A program made the position numbers and the translations under genes. This document shows, in pieces, positions 16,211-24,420 of a stretch of 54,168 nucleotides of DNA. Every line of letters begins with the position of its first letter. The first letter of the stretch is position 1. The notes beneath the pieces were generated by a model that worked only from the letters and a program-made list of their open reading frames with translations, did no database searches and had not been told where the DNA came from. This stretch comes from CAZVNZ01 sp964628515 (lineage in GTDB: Bacteria; Bacillota; Clostridia; Christensenellales; Christensenellaceae), in contig CAZVNZ010000020.1 of the NCBI GenBank assembly GCA_964628515.1, forward strand, positions 1-54,168, read 5' to 3'.

Positions 16211-17263
16211 TTAGGGATTTACAATAACTCTTAAGCCTGCGTGATTTTCCGCTGTTTCAAAAGCCTTGTTTATATCCTTAAGCTCAAAATTGTGGGTTTT
16301 AAACTTTGCAATGTTTATCCTGCCACTACCTATAAGGTTTACCGCTAAAATATGATGATGTGGCATAGAGCCGTGGGCACCTGTTACAATAAGCTCTTTA
16401 TAGTGTATTGTGTTGGTATTTATTGGCACTACGCTATCCTCTTTTGGAAGTCCGCCAAAAAAGTTTACCCTTGCTCTGTTTTTTGCCATTATTATTGCAT
16501 CTGCCTGTGCCTTTGGGCTTGGGTTTGCGGTAAAAATAACATCTGCCCCTAAGCCTTGCGTTTCGACTAATACCCTTTTAATAGGGTCTTCCTCCGAGGA
16601 GCACACAAATACATCCGCAATACCTAACTCCTTTGCCATTATAAGCCGTGGTTTAGACCTATTTACTATAATTACCTTGCTTGCGCCCATATTTTTTGCA
16701 ACTTCCGCAATCATCATTCCTATGGGGCCTGCGCCTATTAGTACCACTACATCATTAAGCTTTATGGGGCTTAACTCTATTGCGTTTAGCACGCAAGCTA
16801 GGGGCTCGGCTAATGCGCCTTCATCATAAGAAATATTATCCGGCATTTTAGTTATCGGACCGTAGTTTATTATGGTTTTGTTAAGTAGCATATACTCCGC
16901 AAAACCCCCTGCAAACTGGTAACCTATTGCATAGTTTATTTGGCAGTTGTTGCCTATACCCGCTTTGCAAAAAACGCACTCTCCGCAAGGCACGTCCGCA
17001 CCTATTGCCACTCTGTCCCCTGCCTTTAGACTTGTAACATTTTTGCCTACCTCCACAATTTCGCCTGAAATCTCGTGCCCTAAAATTTGGGGCGGTGTAA
17101 CTCTGTTGTTTCCGCTATGAAAAATTCTAATATCGCTACCACACACCGCACAGGCTTTTACCTTTAGTAGTGCGGAATTATCGTCCACTTTAGGTATATC
17201 TGTTTCTTGTATACGCATAGTATTTATGTCTGTATATATTGCCGCTTTCATTTTATTGCTCAT
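16211..17263 (-). CDS. Zinc-dependent alcohol/polyol dehydrogenase (MDR family)
   Basis: A 350-residue medium-chain dehydrogenase, probably oxidising a polyol or sugar hydroxyl with NAD(P). The catalytic zinc site shows in CAVCGSDIRIFHSG and GHEISGEIVEVG; the four structural-zinc cysteines lie in CGECVFCKAGIGNNC; the Rossmann fingerprint is LIGAGPIGMM. Its relatives include sorbitol and threonine dehydrogenases, and the substrate is not decided by sequence. The start at 17263 follows AAGGAAGG; an in-frame ATG at 17281 is less well placed. It sits between a GatD-like dehydrogenase and the epimerase, 25-30 bases from each. Confidence 0.85.
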   Translation of the reverse strand: MSNKMKAAIYTDINTMRIQETDIPKVDDNSALLKVKACAVCGSDIRIFHSGNNRVTPPQILGHEISGEIVEVGKNVTSLKAGDRVAIGADVPCGECVFCKAGIGNNCQINYAIGYQFAGGFAEYMLLNKTIINYGPITKMPDNISYDEGALAEPLACVLNAIELSPIKLNDVVVLIGAGPIGMMIAEVAKNMGASKVIIVNRSKPRLIMAKELGIADVFVCSSEEDPIKRVLVETQGLGADVIFTANPSPKAQADAIIMAKNRARVNFFGGLPKEDSVVPINTNTIHYKELIVTGAHGSMPHHHILAVNLIGSGRINIAKFKTHNFELKDINKAFETAENHAGLRVIVNP

Positions 17264-17290
17264 GTTTTTTCCTTCCTTCATACTTTATTT

Positions 17291-18313
17291 TTAGTCTGTA
17301 ACAAATAAGACTTTATTTGTAAATACATTTTTATCTTTAAAGATGTTGAACGCTTTTTTATAGTCCATCAATGCAAATTTATGGCTTATTAGCGGTGCTA
17401 AGTTTAGCTCCCCTGTTGCCATTTTGCTTACCGCCTCTTTCCAGTCGTTTGCTTTTGTGCTGTATCCGCTGTTCCACGTACCTTTTACCGTAAGTTGTTT
17501 TCTTAGTATTTCCCAATAGGCTTTTTGAGAAATATCTATATTTTTTATGGGGTTGCCCATTAGCACTACCTTACTAAAATTTTTGGCACAGTACAACCCT
17601 TCCTCTAAGGCTACGCTTACGCCTGTACCTTCAATTACAATGTCCGCTCCTCCACCTGTAACCTCTTTTATTTGCTTTGCTCCGTCTTTTGAAGAATTTA
17701 TTGCACCAAACCCTAAAGATTTTGCAAATTGCACCTTGCCTTCGTCAATATCTGCAAAAACTATGTTTGCTACACCAAGGGTTTTTGCCCACATACCAAT
17801 CATAAGCCCTATGGGCCCTGCACCAAAAACCGCCAAGGCATCACCTTTTTTAATGTCCGATTGCATTAGGCTGTGCCTTGCAACCGCACACGGCTCTGTT
17901 AGTGCCAAAATATCGTAGGGCACGCTGTCCTCCGCTATCACCAAATTAAATTCGGGTACGGCTATAAACTCCGCCATTCCGCCGTCACAACGGCTGCCAA
18001 AGTAGTTGTAGTTTGCACATTGGGCATATTGCTCCTCTTTGCAAGCATCACACTTAAAACAGGGTAATAATGGAAACACCGCACATTTTTTGCCTATAAG
18101 CCCTTTGTTTTCCCCCTCTACAATTTCTCCTGCAAACTCGTGGCCTATTACGGTGGGAAAGTTATACGTGCCCTTCTCAAACACCCTTTGAATGTCGCTT
18201 CCGCAAATACCACTTGCTTTGATTTTTACAAGCACTTCCCCCTTTTTAATTTGAGGGGCTTTTATATCCTCGTATCTTAAATCGCCGATGTTATGTAAAT
18301 TTAAGCATTTCAT
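17291..18313 (-). CDS. Zinc-dependent dehydrogenase, galactitol-1-phosphate dehydrogenase-like
   Basis: A 340-residue medium-chain dehydrogenase resembling GatD (galactitol-1-phosphate 5-dehydrogenase). Motifs are ASGICGSDIQRV, the GHEFAGEIVE zinc region, the structural-zinc cysteines in CFKCDACKEEQYAQC, GSRCDGGMAEF, and the nucleotide motif VFGAGPIGLMIG. The likeness to GatD suggests that it oxidises a phosphorylated alditol. No phosphotransferase or kinase gene is nearby to supply such a substrate. It lies 16 bases after the sugar-isomerase gene and 27 before the second dehydrogenase. Confidence 0.84.
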   Translation of the reverse strand: MKCLNLHNIGDLRYEDIKAPQIKKGEVLVKIKASGICGSDIQRVFEKGTYNFPTVIGHEFAGEIVEGENKGLIGKKCAVFPLLPCFKCDACKEEQYAQCANYNYFGSRCDGGMAEFIAVPEFNLVIAEDSVPYDILALTEPCAVARHSLMQSDIKKGDALAVFGAGPIGLMIGMWAKTLGVANIVFADIDEGKVQFAKSLGFGAINSSKDGAKQIKEVTGGGADIVIEGTGVSVALEEGLYCAKNFSKVVLMGNPIKNIDISQKAYWEILRKQLTVKGTWNSGYSTKANDWKEAVSKMATGELNLAPLISHKFALMDYKKAFNIFKDKNVFTNKVLFVTD

Positions 18314-18329
18314 ATACTATCTCCTCGCA

Positions 18330-19238
18330 TTATTTGGTTTTTTTGTAGTTTTCCACATAGGGCATCCAGTAATCCACACTTTGTTTATGCTCCTTTAAAA
18401 TAAGTGGCTCGGTGTCTCGGTGTTCTCTGTGAGAGAGTTCAAGCACCAACTCGCACTCCTGTATACCTGTTTTTTCCAAACAATTTATTACTTTATCTGC
18501 CTCTATATGCCCTTGCTTGTTGTACTCCTCCGTAAATGCCCAATGCATAGATTTACCTAAAAGGCTTTGTTGCAAATGGACTATTGGGGAGTATTTACCT
18601 GCTTTTTCCAGCCACAAGTATGGGTCTCTTTGTTGTGGGTGGGGTGCGTGTCCTACGTCTATTACTAGCCTCATGGGTACTCCGCAGTTTTCGTTTACTC
18701 TATTCATTAAATACAGGCTGTCCTCTACTGTGTTTGCCATTTCTCGCTCCACACTCATAGGCTCAAAGCAAATAAAGTTAAAGCCGATTTCCTTTGCGTA
18801 TTTACTTAGTGCTTGCCAGTTTTTAATGCCTTCTTCTATTAAAAACTCTCGCCTTTTTATATCCTCGTAATCTGTAAAGGTTAGTATTCCAAAGTGACTG
18901 CCACCGCTTTTTGCACCTAACTTTGCGCCAATATCAAACAACCGTTTGAAAAAATCCAAATATATTTTTCGTGCTTCGGCATCAGGGTGCATTAGATGGT
19001 TTACCCTTGTAAATGCACTTGTAAAAATGCTTGTTACTTCCACATTATGCGCCTTCATACTCTCTTTTGTCAGTGCTATTTGTTTATCTACCCAGTCTTT
19101 TGGCATAAATGGGTTTAGTATGTCCGCTACAAACTGAGCATTGCTTAAGCCCATTTCTCTAACTACCTTTGGCCATACATTGGGCTCGAAATATTTATTT
19201 ATGGCAAAGCCTAAATTTACTCCTAAACTTAATTTCAT
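18330..19238 (-). CDS. Sugar-phosphate isomerase/epimerase (AP endonuclease 2-type TIM barrel)
   Basis: A 302-residue protein of the xylose-isomerase-like TIM-barrel family. Likely metal ligands are the Glu of CFEPMSVERE, Asp and His of VIDVGHAPHP, His of PIVHLQQS and Glu of LVLELSHRE. It somewhat resembles EryC-type tetrulose-phosphate isomerases from erythritol pathways, which would suit the polyol context, but I hold that loosely. AGAGGAGA before the ATG at 19238 fixes the start; an in-frame ATG at 19265 is rejected. It is the first gene of the four-gene cluster and is divergent from the DeoR regulator. Confidence 0.8.
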   Translation of the reverse strand: MKLSLGVNLGFAINKYFEPNVWPKVVREMGLSNAQFVADILNPFMPKDWVDKQIALTKESMKAHNVEVTSIFTSAFTRVNHLMHPDAEARKIYLDFFKRLFDIGAKLGAKSGGSHFGILTFTDYEDIKRREFLIEEGIKNWQALSKYAKEIGFNFICFEPMSVEREMANTVEDSLYLMNRVNENCGVPMRLVIDVGHAPHPQQRDPYLWLEKAGKYSPIVHLQQSLLGKSMHWAFTEEYNKQGHIEADKVINCLEKTGIQECELVLELSHREHRDTEPLILKEHKQSVDYWMPYVENYKKTK

Positions 19239-19282
19239 GGTTTGTCTCCTCTTAGTTGTTGACATATTTACTTACATATATT

Positions 19283-19311
19283 ATTGTAATACTATGTTAA
19301 TTTTATTGCAA
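19283..19311 (-). promoter_or_regulatory. Promoter of the polyol cluster, with repeated TTAACATA sites
   Basis: TTGCAA (19311-19306), a 17-base spacer and TACAAT (19288-19283). The spacer contains TATGTTAA (19293-19300), the inverse of TTTAACATAA found twice further on at 19333-19342 and 19365-19374. Three copies in one divergent gap suggest operators for the DeoR protein. Confidence 0.6.
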
Positions 19312-19397
19312 TATGGGCGGAAAAATAGTTTATTTAACATAATATTGCACTATACTTTGCATGTTTTAACATAACTTTACATATTTGAGGTGCATTT

Positions 19398-20159
19398 ATG
19401 CTTACTTTAGAGCGTCGAAACGGTATATTTGAATATCTAAAAACCAATAAATCCGCAAGAATAGCCGAGCTGTCCAAACAGTTTTTTATTGGAGAGGCTA
19501 CCATACGCAGAGATTTGGAAAAGCTGGAAAAACAGGGGCTAATTAAGCGCACCTACGGCGGAGCCGTACTAATACAGGATATTAACTCGGAAATACCCTT
19601 AGCGGTGAGGGAAAAGGAACAACAAACCTCAAAAGACATTATAGGCAGATTGGCGGCTGACTTAATTTCTGATGGAGATATAATAATACTTGACTCCTCC
19701 TCCACCTCCAATATGCTTGTTAGCTATTTGAAGCACAAAACCAATTTAACTGTTGTTACAAACGGATTAAAAGTTGCTACCAACCTTGGGGAAAATACCA
19801 CAGCCACCGTATATTGCACAGGAGGCAAATTAAGAGAAAACTCCCTTTCTTTTGCAGGGGCTATTGCACGTAGCAGTATGAAAAAAATACACGCAAAAAC
19901 CCTATTTTTTTCTTGCAGGGGTGTAAGCGGAAAAAACGGTGCCACAGACCCTTTTGTAGAAGAGGCGGATTTACGCAAGCAAATGATAGAAAGCGCTTCT
20001 AAAACCGTTCTATTGTGCGATCACACTAAGTTTAACCAAAGTGCATTTTACACCATTTGCGATTTTAGTAAGATAGATTACTTTATAACGGATATAAAGC
20101 CTCCTGCCGATTTGGAGGAGGCTTTGGTCAGATGTGGGGTTTTAGTGGTTAGTGGTTAG
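19398..20159 (+). CDS. DeoR-family transcriptional regulator
   Basis: A 253-residue repressor. The N-terminal helix-turn-helix reads RRNGIFEYLKTNKSARIAEL and ATIRRDLEKLEKQGLIKRTYGGAVL, the standard DeoR signature. The C-terminal sugar-phosphate-sensing domain shows ILDSSSTSNMLVSYL, TVVTNGLKVA, the SCRGVSGKNGATDP loop and LLCDHTKF. It is divergent from the polyol cluster with candidate operators between, so it very likely represses that cluster until a phosphorylated sugar binds. GAGGTG stands before the ATG. The last codons and the stop are made by a heptamer repeat (20142-20162), so the C-terminal tail may vary between relatives. Confidence 0.93.
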   Translation: MLTLERRNGIFEYLKTNKSARIAELSKQFFIGEATIRRDLEKLEKQGLIKRTYGGAVLIQDINSEIPLAVREKEQQTSKDIIGRLAADLISDGDIIILDSSSTSNMLVSYLKHKTNLTVVTNGLKVATNLGENTTATVYCTGGKLRENSLSFAGAIARSSMKKIHAKTLFFSCRGVSGKNGATDPFVEEADLRKQMIESASKTVLLCDHTKFNQSAFYTICDFSKIDYFITDIKPPADLEEALVRCGVLVVSG

Positions 20160-20162
20160 TGG
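20142..20162 (+). repeat. Three tandem copies of TTAGTGG
   Basis: Three perfect copies of a 7-base unit cross the DeoR stop codon. The complement of a second period-7 tract at 47052-47075 reads TTAGTGA, one base different. Confidence 0.85.
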
Positions 20163-20206
20163 GTTATTTTTGCTTTTATGCTGTTAGTTAGCTTTGGGCT
20201 ATTTTT

Positions 20207-20833
20207 TTACTCTCTTGGGTAAGCTAAGTAGAGCAGTGCGTTTACTATTGCCGCCGCTACGTTGCTTCCGCCCTTTCTGCCTTTTGCCACTATGTAGGGT
20301 GTTTTGCCCTCCAGTATAAGCTCTTTAGACTCCACTACATTTACAAAACCCACAGGTACACCTATTATTAGTATGGGGTTAAGCTCTCCTGCCTTTATTA
20401 ATTCGTCTAATTTTATTAGTGCGGTGGGTGCGTTGCCTATGGCAAATATTAGGGGCTTTTTTATTTCCTTTGCCTTTTCCATACAAATACTTGCTCTTGT
20501 TACCCTTTTTTCTTTAGCCTCTTTAGCAACATCTTCGTCCGAGATAAAATTATATACCTCTCCGCCACCCTTGCTTAGTGCACTTTTATTAATTCCGGAT
20601 TTTGCCATTTGGGTATCCGTTACTACACACGCACCCTTTTTAAGTGCTTCTATTGCAATGTTTATTGCGTCATTTGAAAAACTTAGGGTGTTTGCGTAGT
20701 CAAAATCCGCTGTTGTGTGTATAACCCTCTTAACAACCGCATTAGTTTCAAGCGAAAATGTATAATCTGTAAGTTCTTTTTCTATTATTTCAAAGCTTCT
20801 TGCTTCGATTTCCTCCGGTAGATAATGTATCAT
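20207..20833 (-). CDS. cbiC: Cobalt-precorrin-8 methylmutase CbiC
   Basis: Moves the methyl group from C11 to C12 to give cobyrinate. The 208 residues match CbiC: IEARSFEIIEKEL at the N-terminus, RVIHTTADFDYA with the conserved catalytic histidine, VVTDTQMAKSGI, FAIGNAPTALIKL, PILIIGVPVGFVNVVESKE and the closing KGRKGGSNVAAAIVNALLYLA. It is the last gene of the cobalamin operon, 34 bases after cbiP, with AAAGGAAATATAGCT before the ATG. It converges on deoR with 47 bases between them; no strong terminator was seen in that gap. Confidence 0.96.
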   Translation of the reverse strand: MIHYLPEEIEARSFEIIEKELTDYTFSLETNAVVKRVIHTTADFDYANTLSFSNDAINIAIEALKKGACVVTDTQMAKSGINKSALSKGGGEVYNFISDEDVAKEAKEKRVTRASICMEKAKEIKKPLIFAIGNAPTALIKLDELIKAGELNPILIIGVPVGFVNVVESKELILEGKTPYIVAKGRKGGSNVAAAIVNALLYLAYPRE

Positions 20834-20867
20834 AGCTATATTTCCTTTCTATTTTCTAATTGTTGTA

Positions 20868-22367
20868 TTAGTCTATTCCCTTTTCTATAATTTCGTATAC
20901 TTTTTTAATATCTATATAATTTCTTACTGCATCCGCAAGTTTATTATACTCGTTTTCCTTATGTTGTTTTATTGTGGTTTTGTCTCCTTCTTGTGCTTTT
21001 ATTCCTTTTTTTGCATATAAAATAGCTTGTAGCTTGTATATTAAATCCTCGCTGTCAAAAATTCCGTGTACGTAGCTTCCGTATACGTTGTTTTTGTTCA
21101 TACCGTCGGCTTTTGTTGTTATTTCGCTTTGCAGTGTGGATAGCTGTCTCTCCTTTCCTGTTGTTTCCCCCATATGTATTTCGTACCCTTCAAATACTGC
21201 GCCCGTTAAGCCTTGCAAGTCCCCCTCAATATCCCCTATTGTGCCTTGTACCCTTGTGCGTGTTTTTTCTTTATTAAATACGGTATGTGCATCAAGCAAG
21301 CCAAGCCCTGTGGCCTCTCCTCCTTCTTCCACGCTATAAGGGTCTTTTAGGGTTTTGCACAACATTTGGTAGCCTCCGCATATGCCAAAAACTATTGTAC
21401 CTCCATTGGCACACCGCACTATTGCTTTATCTAAGCCTTTTTCTTTAAGCCATTTTAAATCACCCATAGTGTTTTTAGTGCCGGGGAGTATTATCATATC
21501 CGGATTTTTAAGCTCCTCGACATTTGTTACGTACCGCACCTTTTCCTTTAGCAAAACTTCAAAGGAATTAAAATCGGTAAAGTTGGATATACGGGGCAAT
21601 CTTATAACCGCAATATCTAAAACGCCGGTAGCGAATCTATTTTCAAAAACGTCGGATAGACTGTCTTCATCATCAATTTGAAGAGGAATATAGGGCAAAC
21701 AGCCTATAACCTCCACGGGTATAAGTGCTTCTAACATTTTTATACCGGGTGTTAAAATTGCAATGTCCCCTCTAAATTTATTTATAATATTGCCCTTTAT
21801 ATAGCGTTTTTCCTCCTCGCTTTGCAACATATATGTGCCGTAGAGAGACGCAAAAACACCGCCTCTGTCTATGTCGCCCACTATAAGCACGGGGGATTTT
21901 GCCATTTTTGCCATACCCATATTTACAATATCGTTTTCCTTTAAATTTATTTCCGCCGGGCTTCCTGCCCCTTCGATTACAATTATATCGTTTTCTGCCG
22001 AAAGAGAATTATACGCCTCCATAATTGCCGGAATGTATCTATCCTTGGTATTGTAATACTCCATTGCCCCCATATTGCCTATAACCTCGCCGTTTACCAC
22101 CACTTGAGAGCCTTTGTCGCTGGTGGGCTTTAGCAAAATTGGATTCATACGCACATCAGGTGCTTTATAGGAGGCTTCCGCCTGCACAACCTGTGCTCTG
22201 CCCATTTCTAAACCGTCTTTGGTAATAAAGGAGTTTAGCGCCATATTTTGAGATTTAAAGGGTGCAACCTTATATCCGTCCTGTGCAAAAACTCTGCAAA
22301 ACCCTGCTGTCAGTAGGCTTTTGCCTGCGTTTGAGGTTGTGCCTTGAATCATAATTACTTTTGCCAT
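20868..22367 (-). CDS. cbiP: Cobyric acid synthase CbiP
   Basis: Amidates four side chains (b, d, e, g) of adenosylcobyrinate a,c-diamide using glutamine and ATP. The 499 residues split into an N-terminal ATP-binding synthetase domain (QGTTSNAGKSLLTAGFCR, FKSQNMALNSF, GRAQVVQAEA) and a C-terminal class I glutaminase domain with the Cys nucleophile in VFGICGGYQML and the catalytic His in YVHGIFDSE. It follows cobD with no gap. Its adenosylated substrate requires a corrinoid adenosyltransferase that is not encoded in this window. Confidence 0.96.
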   Translation of the reverse strand: MAKVIMIQGTTSNAGKSLLTAGFCRVFAQDGYKVAPFKSQNMALNSFITKDGLEMGRAQVVQAEASYKAPDVRMNPILLKPTSDKGSQVVVNGEVIGNMGAMEYYNTKDRYIPAIMEAYNSLSAENDIIVIEGAGSPAEINLKENDIVNMGMAKMAKSPVLIVGDIDRGGVFASLYGTYMLQSEEEKRYIKGNIINKFRGDIAILTPGIKMLEALIPVEVIGCLPYIPLQIDDEDSLSDVFENRFATGVLDIAVIRLPRISNFTDFNSFEVLLKEKVRYVTNVEELKNPDMIILPGTKNTMGDLKWLKEKGLDKAIVRCANGGTIVFGICGGYQMLCKTLKDPYSVEEGGEATGLGLLDAHTVFNKEKTRTRVQGTIGDIEGDLQGLTGAVFEGYEIHMGETTGKERQLSTLQSEITTKADGMNKNNVYGSYVHGIFDSEDLIYKLQAILYAKKGIKAQEGDKTTIKQHKENEYNKLADAVRNYIDIKKVYEIIEKGID

Positions 22368-23426
22368 TTAATCCTCCTCCAATGTTGATTTTAGCGTATC
22401 TATTAACTTTTTATTGCTTGCCTCGTCTTTTACTGCAATTCTGAAATAACTGCTGTCAAGCCCGTAGTAATTTTCGCATCTGCGTATTAAAATGCCTTTT
22501 TTGTATAAATCCATATACAAGCTTTCCTTGCTTTTAATCAGTATATAGTTGGCGTAGCTTTCAAAAAAGGTTATTCCTAATTTTTTTAGCTGTGCCGTTA
22601 AATATTCCCTTTGAGTTTTTGTATCGGCTTTTGTTTGGGCAATATAGCTTTTTTCTTTTAGTACCGCTATTCCCGTAATTTGCGCCGGTGTGGATACACT
22701 CCACGCTTGCCCTGCGGTACTTATTTGCTTTAGCAACTCTGTGTTTGAGCAAATGCAGTACCCTAACCGCATGCCTGCCATTGCAAAAAACTTTGTAAAG
22801 GCTTTAAGTATAATTACGTTACTGTATTTGCTTATATGTTTCTTAAAAGTGTAGTTTTCCTGCTCTTTCAAAAAATCGTTAAAGCACTCGTCTATAAGTA
22901 GCACACACCCAGATTTTTTACATTCCTTAGCTATTTTTTCCACTAACTCCATTTCCGTTACCATGCCTGTTGGGTTGTTGGGATTGCATAAAAACATAAT
23001 ATCAATATTTTTAATTTCCTTTAGAATATCCTCTTTTACCTTAAATTGATTTTCCGGTTTTGTGTAGTAGTGCTTAACCTTGCAATCCACATTTGTAAGC
23101 GCCGTTTCGTATTCCGAAAATGTTGGAGCGCACACAAGGGCATTTTTGGGTTTTAGGGCGTACACCGTTTTGTAAATAATATCCGCCGCACCGTTGCCTG
23201 CAAGCAAAAATTCCGTAGGCACACCCTCGTAATCGGAAATTGCCCTAACTAACTGCCTACATGCAACATCGGGATAAGCACAATAATCATCAATATGCGA
23301 AATAAGGGCATCTTTTGCACTTTTAGGCAATCCTAAAGGGTTTACGTTTGCCGAAAAATCCAAAGGCTGTTTGTTGTGCCTTTCCATATATGTATAAATG
23401 TCTCCACCGTGGGCACTTTTTTTCAT
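22368..23426 (-). CDS. cobD: L-threonine-O-3-phosphate decarboxylase CobD
   Basis: A 352-residue PLP enzyme related to histidinol-phosphate aminotransferase. In the cobalamin context it should decarboxylate threonine phosphate to aminopropanol phosphate, the linker joined to cobyric acid by CbiB. Marks are HGGDIYTY and DFSANVNPLGLP at the start, LAGNGAADIIY, LCNPNNPTGMV, the aspartate of VLLIDECFNDF, and LKAFTKFFAMAGMRLGY, which holds the PLP lysine. It lies 40 bases after cbiB and abuts cbiP. A histidinol-phosphate aminotransferase role is unlikely in this place. Confidence 0.92.
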   Translation of the reverse strand: MKKSAHGGDIYTYMERHNKQPLDFSANVNPLGLPKSAKDALISHIDDYCAYPDVACRQLVRAISDYEGVPTEFLLAGNGAADIIYKTVYALKPKNALVCAPTFSEYETALTNVDCKVKHYYTKPENQFKVKEDILKEIKNIDIMFLCNPNNPTGMVTEMELVEKIAKECKKSGCVLLIDECFNDFLKEQENYTFKKHISKYSNVIILKAFTKFFAMAGMRLGYCICSNTELLKQISTAGQAWSVSTPAQITGIAVLKEKSYIAQTKADTKTQREYLTAQLKKLGITFFESYANYILIKSKESLYMDLYKKGILIRRCENYYGLDSSYFRIAVKDEASNKKLIDTLKSTLEED

Positions 23427-23466
23427 AGTGATGTCCTTTCTTAATTTTGCTGTTGTAAATGAGTTT

Positions 23467-24420
23467 TTAGACCGGTAGCACCCACCATATCAGTGCGCAC
23501 AGCCCAAGGCTTACCCCTAAGGCTAAAACCGCCGTTACGTACATTAGTTTGTTTGCTTTTTTAATATCCTCGCAATTTAACGGTTTGTTATTATCTCCTA
23601 TTGTCTTTTTTTTAACTACTGTGCCGAAATACTCCGCATTTCCACCTAATTGTACGTCCAATGCCCCTGCGCATGAGGATTCCGTTTGAGCGGAGTTTGG
23701 ACTTGCGTGGTTTTTTCTGTCCCTTTTATATATTTTGGCTGAGTTTTTATAATTAAGCCCAAGTATAAAGGCAGATGCAACCATTAATATTCCGCTTAAC
23801 CGTGCAGGCAGATAGTTTGCAACATCGTCTGTTTTTGCGCTAAATCTACCAAAATTAATATATTTTTCGTTTTTATAACCAAGCATAGAATCCATTGTAT
23901 TTATAGCCTTGTATAAAAAGCCTAAAGGCGCACCCCCTACCGCCATAAATAGCATGGGTGCAACCACACCGTCCGAAGTGTTTTCCGCCACCGTTTCTAC
24001 TGTGGCTTTTATAATCTCTTCCTCGTTAAGATTTTGGGTATCTCTGCCTACTATGTAGGATAGGTACTTCCTTGCCTCCCCAATATCTTTATTTTTTAGG
24101 GCGGTATATACTTTGGTGCTTTCTACCTTTAAAGATTTTGCCGCCAGTATTTGCCAACAAAAGAACACATTTAGTGCAAACCCTAAATAAACGTTTATTT
24201 TAAAGGCTATAATTAGTATTGTAAGTGGTAAAAAACAGCTAATTATAACAACTATTATCCATAATACTCTGCCTGCTACAATTTCGTTTTTGCAGTTTTT
24301 TCTTAGTTTGTTTTCTAAAAAGCTAATTAGCTTGCCAATAAAGCATATGGGGTGAGGTATAAAACGGGGGTCTCCAAAAAGCAAATCCAATACAAATGCT
24401 AAAAGAAGGGTTAGTACCAT
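23467..24420 (-). CDS. cbiB: Adenosylcobinamide-phosphate synthase CbiB
   Basis: An integral membrane protein of 317 residues that joins the aminopropanol phosphate linker to adenosylcobyric acid. It shows LDLLFGDPRFIPHPICFIG, typical of CbiB, the YIVGRDTQNLNEEEI loop, VAENTSDGVVAPM, and KAINTMDSMLGYKNE. About five membrane segments are predicted. It overlaps cbiA by one base. It is the last ring-side step whose gene is present here; genes for the nucleotide loop (cobU, cobS, cobT, cobC) are not in this window. Confidence 0.96.
   Translation of the reverse strand: MVLTLLLAFVLDLLFGDPRFIPHPICFIGKLISFLENKLRKNCKNEIVAGRVLWIIVVIISCFLPLTILIIAFKINVYLGFALNVFFCWQILAAKSLKVESTKVYTALKNKDIGEARKYLSYIVGRDTQNLNEEEIIKATVETVAENTSDGVVAPMLFMAVGGAPLGFLYKAINTMDSMLGYKNEKYINFGRFSAKTDDVANYLPARLSGILMVASAFILGLNYKNSAKIYKRDRKNHASPNSAQTESSCAGALDVQLGGNAEYFGTVVKKKTIGDNNKPLNCEDIKKANKLMYVTAVLALGVSLGLCALIWWVLPV

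Noticed and set aside
20142..20162. TTAGTGG repeat as a CRISPR or telomere-like array
   Set aside because: There are only three contiguous 7-base units with no spacers and no cas genes, so only a tandem repeat is supported.
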